Assembly (NCBI GenBank): GCA_023261915.1
Contig: JALRFT010000256.1
Coordinates: forward strand, 1 to 6,821
Direction of reading: 5' to 3'
Source of the DNA: Acidimicrobiales bacterium
GTDB lineage: Bacteria > Actinomycetota > Acidimicrobiia > Acidimicrobiales > Acidimicrobilacustridaceae
DNA: 6,821 bases
In this document: positions 1-5,671 of the stretch, piece by piece
Layout: every line of letters begins with the position of its first letter
Numbering within the stretch: position 1 is the stretch's first letter
Notes under the pieces: model-generated
Database searches by the model: none
Seen by the model: the letters and a program-made list of their open reading frames with translations, nothing else
What the model was told of the DNA's origin: nothing
Made by a program: the position numbers and the translations under genes

Positions 1-341
1 GTGGCGATGCGAGCGTCGCGGTCCCGGTAGGCGGGGTTGATGCGTTCGCGGGCAGCGAGGAACTCCCACGGCTGACGGCCTTCGGGGTTGCCCCGGAAGT
101 AGTCGTGGAGCGCACCCGCTGGGGCCACCGGGTCGAACGTCGGGTTGACCACCCCCCGGAATACACGGCCACCTACGACCTGGTACTGACGGCCATCAAT
201 GTCGCACCACTGCACACAGCGGGGACCGAGCGCCGGGTCGAGGTGTCGCGTGAAGGCATCGAGCGCCTCGTAGTAGTGGTTGTCACAATCAAAGGGTCGG
301 TAGCCGAGTTCGGCCACCACAGACTGCGCATCTCCGGCCAT
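1..341 (-). CDS. Amidohydrolase family protein (TIM-barrel metal-dependent hydrolase), N-terminal part, cut by window edge
   Basis: This minus-strand frame is open from an ATG at 341 to the window edge, giving the first 113 residues; the C-terminal majority lies outside. The N-terminus reads YRPFDCDNHYYE (residues 14-25), followed by a DAFTRHLDP segment. That resembles the opening of the large actinobacterial amidohydrolase_2 family, where the D-x-D-x-H stretch (D18, D20, H22) lies at the mouth of the metal site. Further along, PWEFLAARERINPAYRDRDAR (split around residues 90-110) is also typical of this group. Members hydrolyse or decarboxylate C-N, C-O or C-C bonds and are usually near 400 residues; the substrate here is unknown. 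The start is supported by AGGGAG (347-352 on the plus strand as ctccct) five bases upstream. It is transcribed divergently from the sulfatase and may share its control region. Family assignment comes from remembered motif similarity, not a search. Confidence 0.78.
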   Translation of the reverse strand, partial: MAGDAQSVVAELGYRPFDCDNHYYEALDAFTRHLDPALGPRCVQWCDIDGRQYQVVGGRVFRGVVNPTFDPVAPAGALHDYFRGNPEGRQPWEFLAARERINPAYRDRDARIA

Positions 342-360
342 GTCATCTCCCTGGTTTCTG

Positions 361-381
361 AATCTGACGCTACGTTAGATC
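361..381. promoter_or_regulatory. Operator-like inverted repeat, copy 1
   Basis: The left arm AATCTGAC (361-368), spacer GCTAC (369-373) and right arm GTTAGATC (374-381) form an imperfect palindrome. The inner core, ATCTGACG / CGTTAGAT around CTA, matches at 7 of 8 positions, with the eighth a G-T pair. The left arm is identical to that of a second repeat at 5622-5642, with the same 5-base spacing. It covers the candidate -10 boxes of the divergent region and ends 20 bases upstream of the amidohydrolase ATG. A dimeric helix-turn-helix regulator, for example of TetR type, is the natural candidate binder; the family is an inference. Confidence 0.5.
372..377 (-). promoter_or_regulatory. Candidate -10 box for the amidohydrolase gene
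   Basis: Read on the minus strand this is TAACGT, matching the actinobacterial TANNNT -10 pattern. Transcription would start near 365, leaving a leader of about 24 bases that includes the AGGGAG ribosome-binding site. It lies inside the inverted repeat, so a bound regulator would block it. Overlapping alternatives (TAGCGT at 367-372 minus, TACGTT at 371-376 plus) mean this is only a candidate. Confidence 0.3.
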
Positions 382-453
382 TTCGGCGGCGACACAGGCG
401 AGGGCGGCGCACTGTGGTATTCGGTGGGCCCAGCCAGCGGATCGGGGGGTGAC

Positions 454-2745
454 ATGCAGCACATCGGGACCACCATGGCGGCATCCGAGCCGCAGTGGCC
501 GAAACGGCCCAGTGCCCCAGCGGGAGCGCCCAATGTGGTGGTGATTCTCGTCGACGACGTCGGTTACGCCGACCTCGGATGTCAGGGCTCGGAGATCCCC
601 ACCCCCAACCTCGACCGACTGGCCGTCGAGGGGGTGCAGTTCACCAACTTCCACTCCACCCCCATGTGCTCCCCAACCCGCGCCGCCCTGCTGACAGGCC
701 TGCTCCCCCATCGGGCCGGTGTGGGGCACGTCGCCCAGGACGACCCCGGATTCCCCGGGTATCGCGCCGAACTCGGCGACGACGTCGTGACCATGGCCGA
801 GGCGCTGCGCGACGCCGGGTGGGCCACCTTCGGCGTCGGCAAATGGCACCTGTGTCGCGATGCCGACACGTCCGCCGCCGGTCCGATGCATTCGTGGCCC
901 TGCCAACGAGGCTTTGAACGCTTCTACGGCATCCTCGACGCCTTCACCAACCTTCACCACCCCCACCAACTCGTCGCCGATAACACCCATCTCGACATCG
1001 ACACCTATCCCGACGGGTACCACCTCACCGACGACCTGACCCAGACCGCCATCACCATGGTCCGCCAGCGCCACGCCGTGCGACCCGACCAACCCTTCTT
1101 CCTCTACCTCGCCCACCCCGCCGCCCACGCGCCACTCCACGCCCGGGCCGAGGACATGGAACGTTTCGCCTCGGTCTACGACTGTGGCTGGGACGAGATC
1201 CGGGCCCGTCGCCACGCCCGCCAGGTTGAACTCGGCGTCGTGGCCCCCGATGCTGTTCTGGCGCCGCGCAACACCGAGCCGGGCGATGAGGTGGAGGCAT
1301 GGGACGACCTTGACACCGACTCCCGCCGACTGTTCGCCACTTACATGGCTGCGTACGCCGCCATGGTCTCCCACCTCGACCGCAGCGTCGGTGAGGTGCG
1401 GGCTGCGCTCGAGGAACTCGGCGAATGGGACAACACCGTGGTGGTGTTCATGTCCGACAACGGCGCCAGTCGCGAGGGAGAAGCGACGGGCACGACCAAC
1501 TACTACAACCATCTCGCCACCCAGGTCGGTGCAGCGGCTGCCGACCTCACGCAGGACCTCGCCCGCATCGACCTCATCGGCGGTCCGCAGACCATGAGCC
1601 ACTACCCGCGCGGATGGGCCATGGCGTCCAACACCCCATTCCGCCTCTACAAGCGCAACACCCACGCCGGCGGCCACCAGGTGCCCTGCATCATCCACGT
1701 CGGCAGTGACGTCGCTGACCGCCACACGACCGCTGCCGGGTTGCGGCGGCAGTACGCCCACTGCACCGATCTGTGGCCGACCATCGCCGAGCTCACCGGA
1801 GTCCCCCAGCCAAGCCAACGCAACGGCCGGGCCACCCGCACGCCCGACGGCGTGCCGCTCACCGGGGTGCTCGCCGACGCCGCCCACCCCGAGGTCCGCA
1901 CCGAACAGCTCTACGAACTCGCCGGTCACCGAGGCCTCTACCAACAAGGCTGGGAGGTGGTGACCCGACGCCGCGGCCCGGGTCCGTTCCACGACGGCGA
2001 GTGGGAGCTCTACCACCTCGCCGTTGACCCCACCGAGACACGGGACCTGGCCAGTGACGAGCCCGACCGGGTCGGCCAGCTCGCGGCGCGTTGGGATGAG
2101 CTTGCCCGCTCCGGTGACGTGTTCCCGCTCGATGAGGGAAGTCAGTGGCGATGGATCGTGCGACGACCTGAGGACAAGGTGCATGAACAACCCCTCACGC
2201 TGTTTCCGGGCACACCGAGCCTCGATCACTGGCGGAGTTCCCGACTCGTGTGGCAGCGCACCTGCGACATCGGAATCGACCTTGATCACCAAGCCGGAGA
2301 CGAAGGGGTACTGGTCTCCCACGGCGACCAGGGAGGGGGCTACGTCGTATGGGTGGCCGACGGCGAGGTGTTCGCCGCCTTCAACGACGGCCACGGACAC
2401 CTCCACGTGCTCCCCGGCGGAGAGGTTCCTGTCGGAACTCTCACCGTCGAGTTGCGCATCGAGGCCCCCGGGCGTTGGCGGACGAATCTGGCACTACTGG
2501 TCGAGGGCACCGAGCGGGCCCGGGTCGATGACCTCCCCATGCTGTTCCCCCTCGCCCCGTTCGAAGGCATCTCGGTGGGGCGCGACCCGCGCTCGCCCGT
2601 GCATTGGGACCTGCACCGGGCCCACGGTTCCTACCCGTTCACCGGCACCTTGCACCGGGTGCGCTACACCCCGGGCGAACCCGCTCCCGACCACCCCGAG
2701 TCGTTCCTCGACCTGACCCGTCAGATCGGCCAGTCCTACGAGTGA
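454..2745 (+). CDS. Type I arylsulfatase (formylglycine-dependent), large form with C-terminal extension
   Basis: The 763-residue protein hydrolyses sulfate esters (family function). Metal-binding D34-D35 sits in ILVDDVG. The catalytic Cys72 in CSPTRAALLTG is the C-x-P-x-R signature that formylglycine-generating enzyme oxidises. K130 and H132 lie in GKWHL, H225 in AAHAPLH, D335-N336 in MSDNG, and K400 with H404 in the YKRNTHAGG motif, so the whole active-site set is present. The segment before K400 (ASNTPFRLYK) resembles AtsA-type arylsulfatases. Residues about 590-763 form an extra domain with GGGYVVWV near 628-635, as in the long mycobacterial sulfatases such as AtsD. No signal peptide or membrane segment is visible, so the enzyme is probably cytoplasmic. 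ATG 454 is preferred because a G-run sits just upstream; GTG 424 would add ten low-complexity residues, and ATG 475 is also possible. It converges on the thiolase gene with 3 bases between the stop codons. The natural sulfate ester is unknown. Confidence 0.93.
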   Translation: MQHIGTTMAASEPQWPKRPSAPAGAPNVVVILVDDVGYADLGCQGSEIPTPNLDRLAVEGVQFTNFHSTPMCSPTRAALLTGLLPHRAGVGHVAQDDPGFPGYRAELGDDVVTMAEALRDAGWATFGVGKWHLCRDADTSAAGPMHSWPCQRGFERFYGILDAFTNLHHPHQLVADNTHLDIDTYPDGYHLTDDLTQTAITMVRQRHAVRPDQPFFLYLAHPAAHAPLHARAEDMERFASVYDCGWDEIRARRHARQVELGVVAPDAVLAPRNTEPGDEVEAWDDLDTDSRRLFATYMAAYAAMVSHLDRSVGEVRAALEELGEWDNTVVVFMSDNGASREGEATGTTNYYNHLATQVGAAAADLTQDLARIDLIGGPQTMSHYPRGWAMASNTPFRLYKRNTHAGGHQVPCIIHVGSDVADRHTTAAGLRRQYAHCTDLWPTIAELTGVPQPSQRNGRATRTPDGVPLTGVLADAAHPEVRTEQLYELAGHRGLYQQGWEVVTRRRGPGPFHDGEWELYHLAVDPTETRDLASDEPDRVGQLAARWDELARSGDVFPLDEGSQWRWIVRRPEDKVHEQPLTLFPGTPSLDHWRSSRLVWQRTCDIGIDLDHQAGDEGVLVSHGDQGGGYVVWVADGEVFAAFNDGHGHLHVLPGGEVPVGTLTVELRIEAPGRWRTNLALLVEGTERARVDDLPMLFPLAPFEGISVGRDPRSPVHWDLHRAHGSYPFTGTLHRVRYTPGEPAPDHPESFLDLTRQIGQSYE

Positions 2746-2748
2746 TCG

Positions 2749-3912
2749 TCAGACGCGTTCGATGATGGTGACATTGGCCTGACCGCCACCTTCACACATC
2801 GTCTGCAACCCAAAGCGTCCACCCGTGCGCTCGAGTTCGTGCAGGAGAGTGGTCATCAGCCGGGCGCCGGTGGCGCCGAGCGGGTGACCGAGCGCAATGG
2901 CCCCTCCGTTTACGTTTACCCGGGCAGGGTCAAAGCCGGTTTCTTTCAACCACGCCAGCACCACCGGAGCGAACGCCTCGTTGATCTCGACGAGGTCGAT
3001 GTCGTCGGGCGTGAGGCCGGTGCGTTCGAGCGCCCGCGTGGTCGCCGGGATGGGGGCCGAGAGCATCATGATCGGGTCGTCAGCCATGACGCTGAGATGA
3101 TGGATGCGCGCCCGGGGCGTGAGGTTGTGGGTGGCGAGAGCGTCATCGTTGGCGATGAGCAGGGCGGCCGAGGCATCCGAGATCTGGCTGGCGACCGCTG
3201 CGGTCATACGGCCGTTCTCAACGAGAGTGCGCAAGGACCGAATCTTGTCCCAATCGGGCTGGCGAGGACCCTCGTCGTGATCGAGACCGTTGGTCGGCAC
3301 GATCTCCGCTTCGAAACGACCTTCGGCACGGGCGCGCAGCGCCCGCTCATGGGACTCCACGGCAAACGCTTCCATCTCGTCACGCGAGATGTCCCACCGT
3401 GTGGCCATCGACTCGGCACCGAGAAACTGGTCGACCGCACCAGGGCCGTAGCGCTCCACCCAACCGGCCGAACCGGTGAACGGGTCGTCGTAGCCGTAGG
3501 CCTGCCCAGCCATCATGGCTGACGAGATCGGAATGCTCGACATCTGCTGGACCCCGCCGGCCACCACCAGATCCATCGTCCCGCTCATCACAGCCTGGGC
3601 TGCGAAGTGCACGGCCTGCTGGCCCGACCCGCACTGACGGTCCACCGTGGTGCCGGGCACATGTTCAGGCATGCCGGCCACCAGCCAGCAGGTCCGGGCG
3701 ATGCAGCCGGCCTGACCACCAATGGAGTCCACGTTGCCGAACACGACGTCGTCTACGGCGGCGGGATCGACCCCGGTGCGACTCATGAGGGCCGAGATGC
3801 TCGCCGCACCGAGATCGGCGGGGTGCATGTCCGACAGTCCCCCACCCCGACGGCCCACCGGGGTGCGGACGGCATCGACGATCCACGCCGACGAGACAGA
3901 ACCAGACGCCAT
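2749..3912 (-). CDS. Thiolase (acetyl-CoA C-acyltransferase, FadA-like)
   Basis: This 387-residue protein has the length and full active site of a degradative/biosynthetic thiolase. The nucleophile Cys94 is in DRQCGSG, N311 in NEAFAP, H343 in GHPLGATG and the acid/base Cys373 in MCEGGGQ. The N-terminus (IVDAVRTPVGRRGG) is also classical. Thiolases cleave 3-ketoacyl-CoA with CoA to release acetyl- or propionyl-CoA, or run in reverse; they act in the cytoplasm as tetramers or dimers. I chose ATG 3912 because AAAGGA (3921-3926 as tccttt) sits eight bases upstream and homology begins there; the open frame runs back to 4032 but overlaps the upstream gene and adds unrelated residues. It is the last gene of the minus-strand unit, 31 bases after the Ltp-type gene, and presumably performs the ordinary thiolytic step of the same pathway. 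It could be FadA5- or FadA6-like, but the chain specificity cannot be judged by eye. Confidence 0.93.
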   Translation of the reverse strand: MASGSVSSAWIVDAVRTPVGRRGGGLSDMHPADLGAASISALMSRTGVDPAAVDDVVFGNVDSIGGQAGCIARTCWLVAGMPEHVPGTTVDRQCGSGQQAVHFAAQAVMSGTMDLVVAGGVQQMSSIPISSAMMAGQAYGYDDPFTGSAGWVERYGPGAVDQFLGAESMATRWDISRDEMEAFAVESHERALRARAEGRFEAEIVPTNGLDHDEGPRQPDWDKIRSLRTLVENGRMTAAVASQISDASAALLIANDDALATHNLTPRARIHHLSVMADDPIMMLSAPIPATTRALERTGLTPDDIDLVEINEAFAPVVLAWLKETGFDPARVNVNGGAIALGHPLGATGARLMTTLLHELERTGGRFGLQTMCEGGGQANVTIIERV

Positions 3913-3943
3913 CAGAGTGTTCCTTTCACACGGGTTACGGGTC

Positions 3944-5143
3944 TCAGATTCCGACCACGACCGATGAGCCGTGACCGAACAGACCTTGGTTGGCCGTGAC
4001 CCCGACCCGGGCGCCCTCGACCTGGCGGCCACTCGCCTGACCGCGGACCTGCCACGTCAGCTCACACACCTGGGCGATGGCTTGGGCGGGGATGGCTTCC
4101 CCGAACGAGGCGAGGCCCCCCGAAGCGTTGACGGGGACACGACCACCGAGCGCCGTGGCGCCCGAGCGCAGCAGTTCCTCGGCCCCGCCGACCGCACACA
4201 ACCCGAGGTGCTCGTACCAGTCGAGTTCCATGGCCGTCGAGAGGTCGTACACCTCGGCGAGATCGACGTCATCGGGACCAATGCCCGCCTCCTCGTAGGC
4301 CCGATGCACGACCGACGCCTTGAACCCGAGCGCCGGAGGGGCGACGACGGCGTGGGAGTCAGTGGCGAAGTCGGGGAGCTCGAGGAAGGTCTGGGGGTAG
4401 GTGGGCGTGGCCGTGCTCACCGCTCGGACTCGGGCCACACCATCGAGTGATCCGAGGTGCCGCCGGGCGAAGTCGGCACTCGTCACAACGAGGGCTGCCG
4501 CCCCATCGGAGGTGGCACAGATATCGAGGAGGCGCAACGGGTCCGACACGATGGGACTCGAGACCACCTCCTCAATGGCCACCTCCTTGCGATACCGGGC
4601 GTTGGGATTGGCGAGGCCGTGACGGGCATTCTTCACCTTGACCATGGCGAAGTCCTCCGCCGTTGCCCCCCACAGATCCATGCGGCGACGCGCCGCTAGC
4701 GCGAAGTAGACGGGATTGGTGGCACCCAGCAGATGGAAACGCAGCCAGTCCGGATCGTCACGGCGCTCCCCGCCAACGGGAGCGAAGAAACCTTTGGGCG
4801 TGGTGTCGGCCCCGATGACGAGGGCGACGTCGCAGAACCCGGCGAGGATATTGGCCCGCGCCGCCTGGAGAGCTTGGGCCCCCGAGGCACATGCGGCGTA
4901 GCTCGAGGACACGGTCACTCCGGTCCAGCCGAGTTTCTGGGCGAACGTCGACCCGGCCACGAAACCGGGGTAGCCGTTGCGGATGGTCTCGGCTCCGGCG
5001 ACATGCTGGATGTCAGTCCACGCCAGGCCGGCGTCCGCGAGGGCGGCGCGGGCCGCCACCATCCCGTACTCGGTGAAGTCACGACCCCACTTGCCCCACG
5101 GATGCATTCCCACCCCGAGGATCGCAACGTCGTCACCCGACAT
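3944..5143 (-). CDS. Lipid-transfer-type thiolase homologue (Ltp/SCPx-thiolase family), probable partner of the DUF35 protein
   Basis: The 399-residue protein has a thiolase fold: Cys85 in SYAACASG matches the nucleophile position, and the VNASGG segment (338-343) matches the thiolase C-terminal half. The other catalytic positions differ from a classical thiolase. The NEAF motif is replaced by AEVYDLST (Y299, D300), the GHP histidine position is GEA (E349), and the C-terminal CxG cysteine position reads GLFGHGSS (H391). This pattern belongs to the actinobacterial Ltp group, some of whose members (Ltp2) are retro-aldolases of steroid side-chain acyl-CoAs that work only in complex with a DUF35 protein. 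Here a DUF35 gene lies immediately upstream and overlaps by one base (TGATG), with a strong ribosome-binding site GGGGAGGGA (5149-5157 as tccctcccc), which argues for translational coupling and a stable complex. ATG 5143 is chosen over the open frame back to 5173, because the latter would lack this signal. Aldolase, thiolase or condensing activity remains undecided. Confidence 0.88.
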   Translation of the reverse strand: MSGDDVAILGVGMHPWGKWGRDFTEYGMVAARAALADAGLAWTDIQHVAGAETIRNGYPGFVAGSTFAQKLGWTGVTVSSSYAACASGAQALQAARANILAGFCDVALVIGADTTPKGFFAPVGGERRDDPDWLRFHLLGATNPVYFALAARRRMDLWGATAEDFAMVKVKNARHGLANPNARYRKEVAIEEVVSSPIVSDPLRLLDICATSDGAAALVVTSADFARRHLGSLDGVARVRAVSTATPTYPQTFLELPDFATDSHAVVAPPALGFKASVVHRAYEEAGIGPDDVDLAEVYDLSTAMELDWYEHLGLCAVGGAEELLRSGATALGGRVPVNASGGLASFGEAIPAQAIAQVCELTWQVRGQASGRQVEGARVGVTANQGLFGHGSSVVVGI

Positions 5144-5631
5144 CAGCGTCCCTCCCCACCGACGGGTTCCCACACCCAGATGAGACGGTCGACGCCATCG
5201 TCATCAGTGAAGAGAACGTCCACCCCGAGCCGCATCGACATTCCGACGCGCAGGTCGGCGGCGCGCACGCCGCGGGCGGCCTGACCGAGCACCACCATGC
5301 CTTCACGCTCCAATTCGACGGCCGCCAAGGCGTAGGGCTCAAACGGGTCGGCGGCCACGTAGGGCGGGGGCGGGGCGTAGTGGTTCTCGGCGAAGCTCCA
5401 CAGCGTTCCGGTTGCCGAGAATTCCACCGGTTCGAGAGTGTCGGAATCACACGACGGGTTGGGACACGCGCCGTTGCGGGGCGGGAAGGCGTAGGTACCG
5501 CAGGCCCCGCATTGCGAACCGATCAGTCGGGGTCCGCCGTCGGCACCGGGGCCTCCGAGGGTGAACCACCCGTCGATGGCTGGCTCGGCCGGGCCTGTTG
5601 CTGCGGCCCTGTCACCGCCCGAATCTGACAC
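5143..5631 (-). CDS. DUF35 / Zn-ribbon OB-fold acyl-CoA-binding protein
   Basis: The product is 162 residues long. After an unconserved, Ala/Gly-rich N-terminus (about 1-33) it shows a zinc ribbon with C41-x2-C44 (QCGACG) and C56-x4-C61 (CPNPSC). The YAFPPR segment between the two pairs is diagnostic of DUF35. An OB-fold follows at about 66-158, with GTLWSFAEN and a PYALAAVELE strand. Proteins of this type are non-catalytic partners of thiolase-fold enzymes and help form the acyl-CoA site, as in Ltp2-ChsH2. In ChsH2 the DUF35 part is fused to a MaoC-like hydratase domain, whereas here it stands alone. The GTG start has no visible ribosome-binding site, but a -10 hexamer ends six bases upstream, so translation is probably leaderless. 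It is the first gene of the unit and is divergent from the acyl-CoA dehydrogenase. An inverted repeat covers its start codon. Confidence 0.88.
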   Translation of the reverse strand: MSDSGGDRAAATGPAEPAIDGWFTLGGPGADGGPRLIGSQCGACGTYAFPPRNGACPNPSCDSDTLEPVEFSATGTLWSFAENHYAPPPPYVAADPFEPYALAAVELEREGMVVLGQAARGVRAADLRVGMSMRLGVDVLFTDDDGVDRLIWVWEPVGGEGR

Positions 5632-5642
5632 GCCGTCAGGTT
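5622..5642. promoter_or_regulatory. Operator-like inverted repeat, copy 2
   Basis: The left arm AATCTGAC (5622-5629), spacer ACGCC (5630-5634) and right arm GTCAGGTT (5635-5642) match as an inverted repeat at 7 of 8 positions, including a perfect CTGAC-N5-GTCAG core. The left arm and spacer length equal those of the repeat at 361-381. On the minus strand it covers most of the predicted -10 hexamer, the GTG start and codons 2-4 of the DUF35 gene (about -11 to +10 if the transcript starts at the GTG). That is a classic repressor position. Confidence 0.55.
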
Positions 5643-5643
5643 A
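5638..5643 (-). promoter_or_regulatory. -10 box of a leaderless promoter for the DUF35-Ltp-thiolase unit
   Basis: Read on the minus strand this is TAACCT, a TANNNT actinobacterial -10 box. Exactly six bases (GACGGC) separate it from the GTG start codon, which places the expected transcription start on the first base of the codon. The absence of any purine-rich ribosome-binding sequence before the GTG fits leaderless translation. The -35 region (about 5661-5666) reads CAGGAG and is not a recognisable consensus. Confidence 0.5.
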
Positions 5644-5656
5644 GACGACACCCGTG

Positions 5657-5662
5657 TACGCT
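5657..5662 (+). promoter_or_regulatory. Candidate -10 box for the acyl-CoA dehydrogenase gene
   Basis: TACGCT fits TANNNT and ends nine bases before the ATG at 5672. Transcription would begin within about three bases of the start codon or on it, so this gene may also be leaderless or nearly so. No ribosome-binding sequence is seen upstream of the ATG. The spacing is slightly longer than ideal, so this is weaker than the opposing promoter. Confidence 0.3.
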
Positions 5663-5671
5663 CCTGCGCCC

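Larger units (their letters stand above)
342..453. promoter_or_regulatory. Divergent control region between amidohydrolase and sulfatase
   Basis: These 112 bases separate two divergent start codons and hold no credible gene. They contain the amidohydrolase ribosome-binding site (ctccct at 347-352, read on the minus strand), an operator-like inverted repeat (361-381), and a G-run GGGGGG (444-449) just before the sulfatase ATG that can act as its ribosome-binding site. Several TANNNT hexamers overlap the inverted repeat: TACGTT at 371-376 on the plus strand, and TAACGT (372-377) and TAGCGT (367-372) on the minus strand. Which of them is a working -10 box cannot be decided by eye, and no convincing -35 box was seen. 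Confidence 0.6.

Noticed and set aside
105..452. A 115-codon plus-strand open frame at the left edge
   Set aside because: It is antisense and in register with the amidohydrolase frame, which has both family motifs and a ribosome-binding site.
424..453. Upstream GTG start for the sulfatase
   Set aside because: It would add ten Gly/Ser-rich residues with no ribosome-binding site of its own and would place the G-run at 444-449 inside the gene.
370..2406. A 678-codon open frame on the minus strand antisense to the sulfatase gene
   Set aside because: It is in exact codon register with the sulfatase, so its stop codons would require TTA, CTA or TCA on the sense strand, which this GC-rich gene avoids. 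The translated protein is low-complexity Val/Gly-rich with no recognisable domain, whereas the sense protein has a complete sulfatase active site.
2713..2724. CTGAC-CC-GTCAG palindrome near the sulfatase stop as a third operator copy
   Set aside because: The spacer is 2 instead of 5, the outer bases do not match, and the sequence is simply the codons for a Leu-Thr-Arg-Gln stretch.
2839..3522. A 227-codon plus-strand open frame antisense to the thiolase
   Set aside because: In register with the thiolase codons and without any recognisable motif; explained by scarcity of TTA/CTA/TCA codons.
3913..4032. Longer N-terminus for the classical thiolase
   Set aside because: The extra 40 residues overlap the end of the upstream gene and do not look like thiolase; ATG 3912 has a well-placed AAAGGA.
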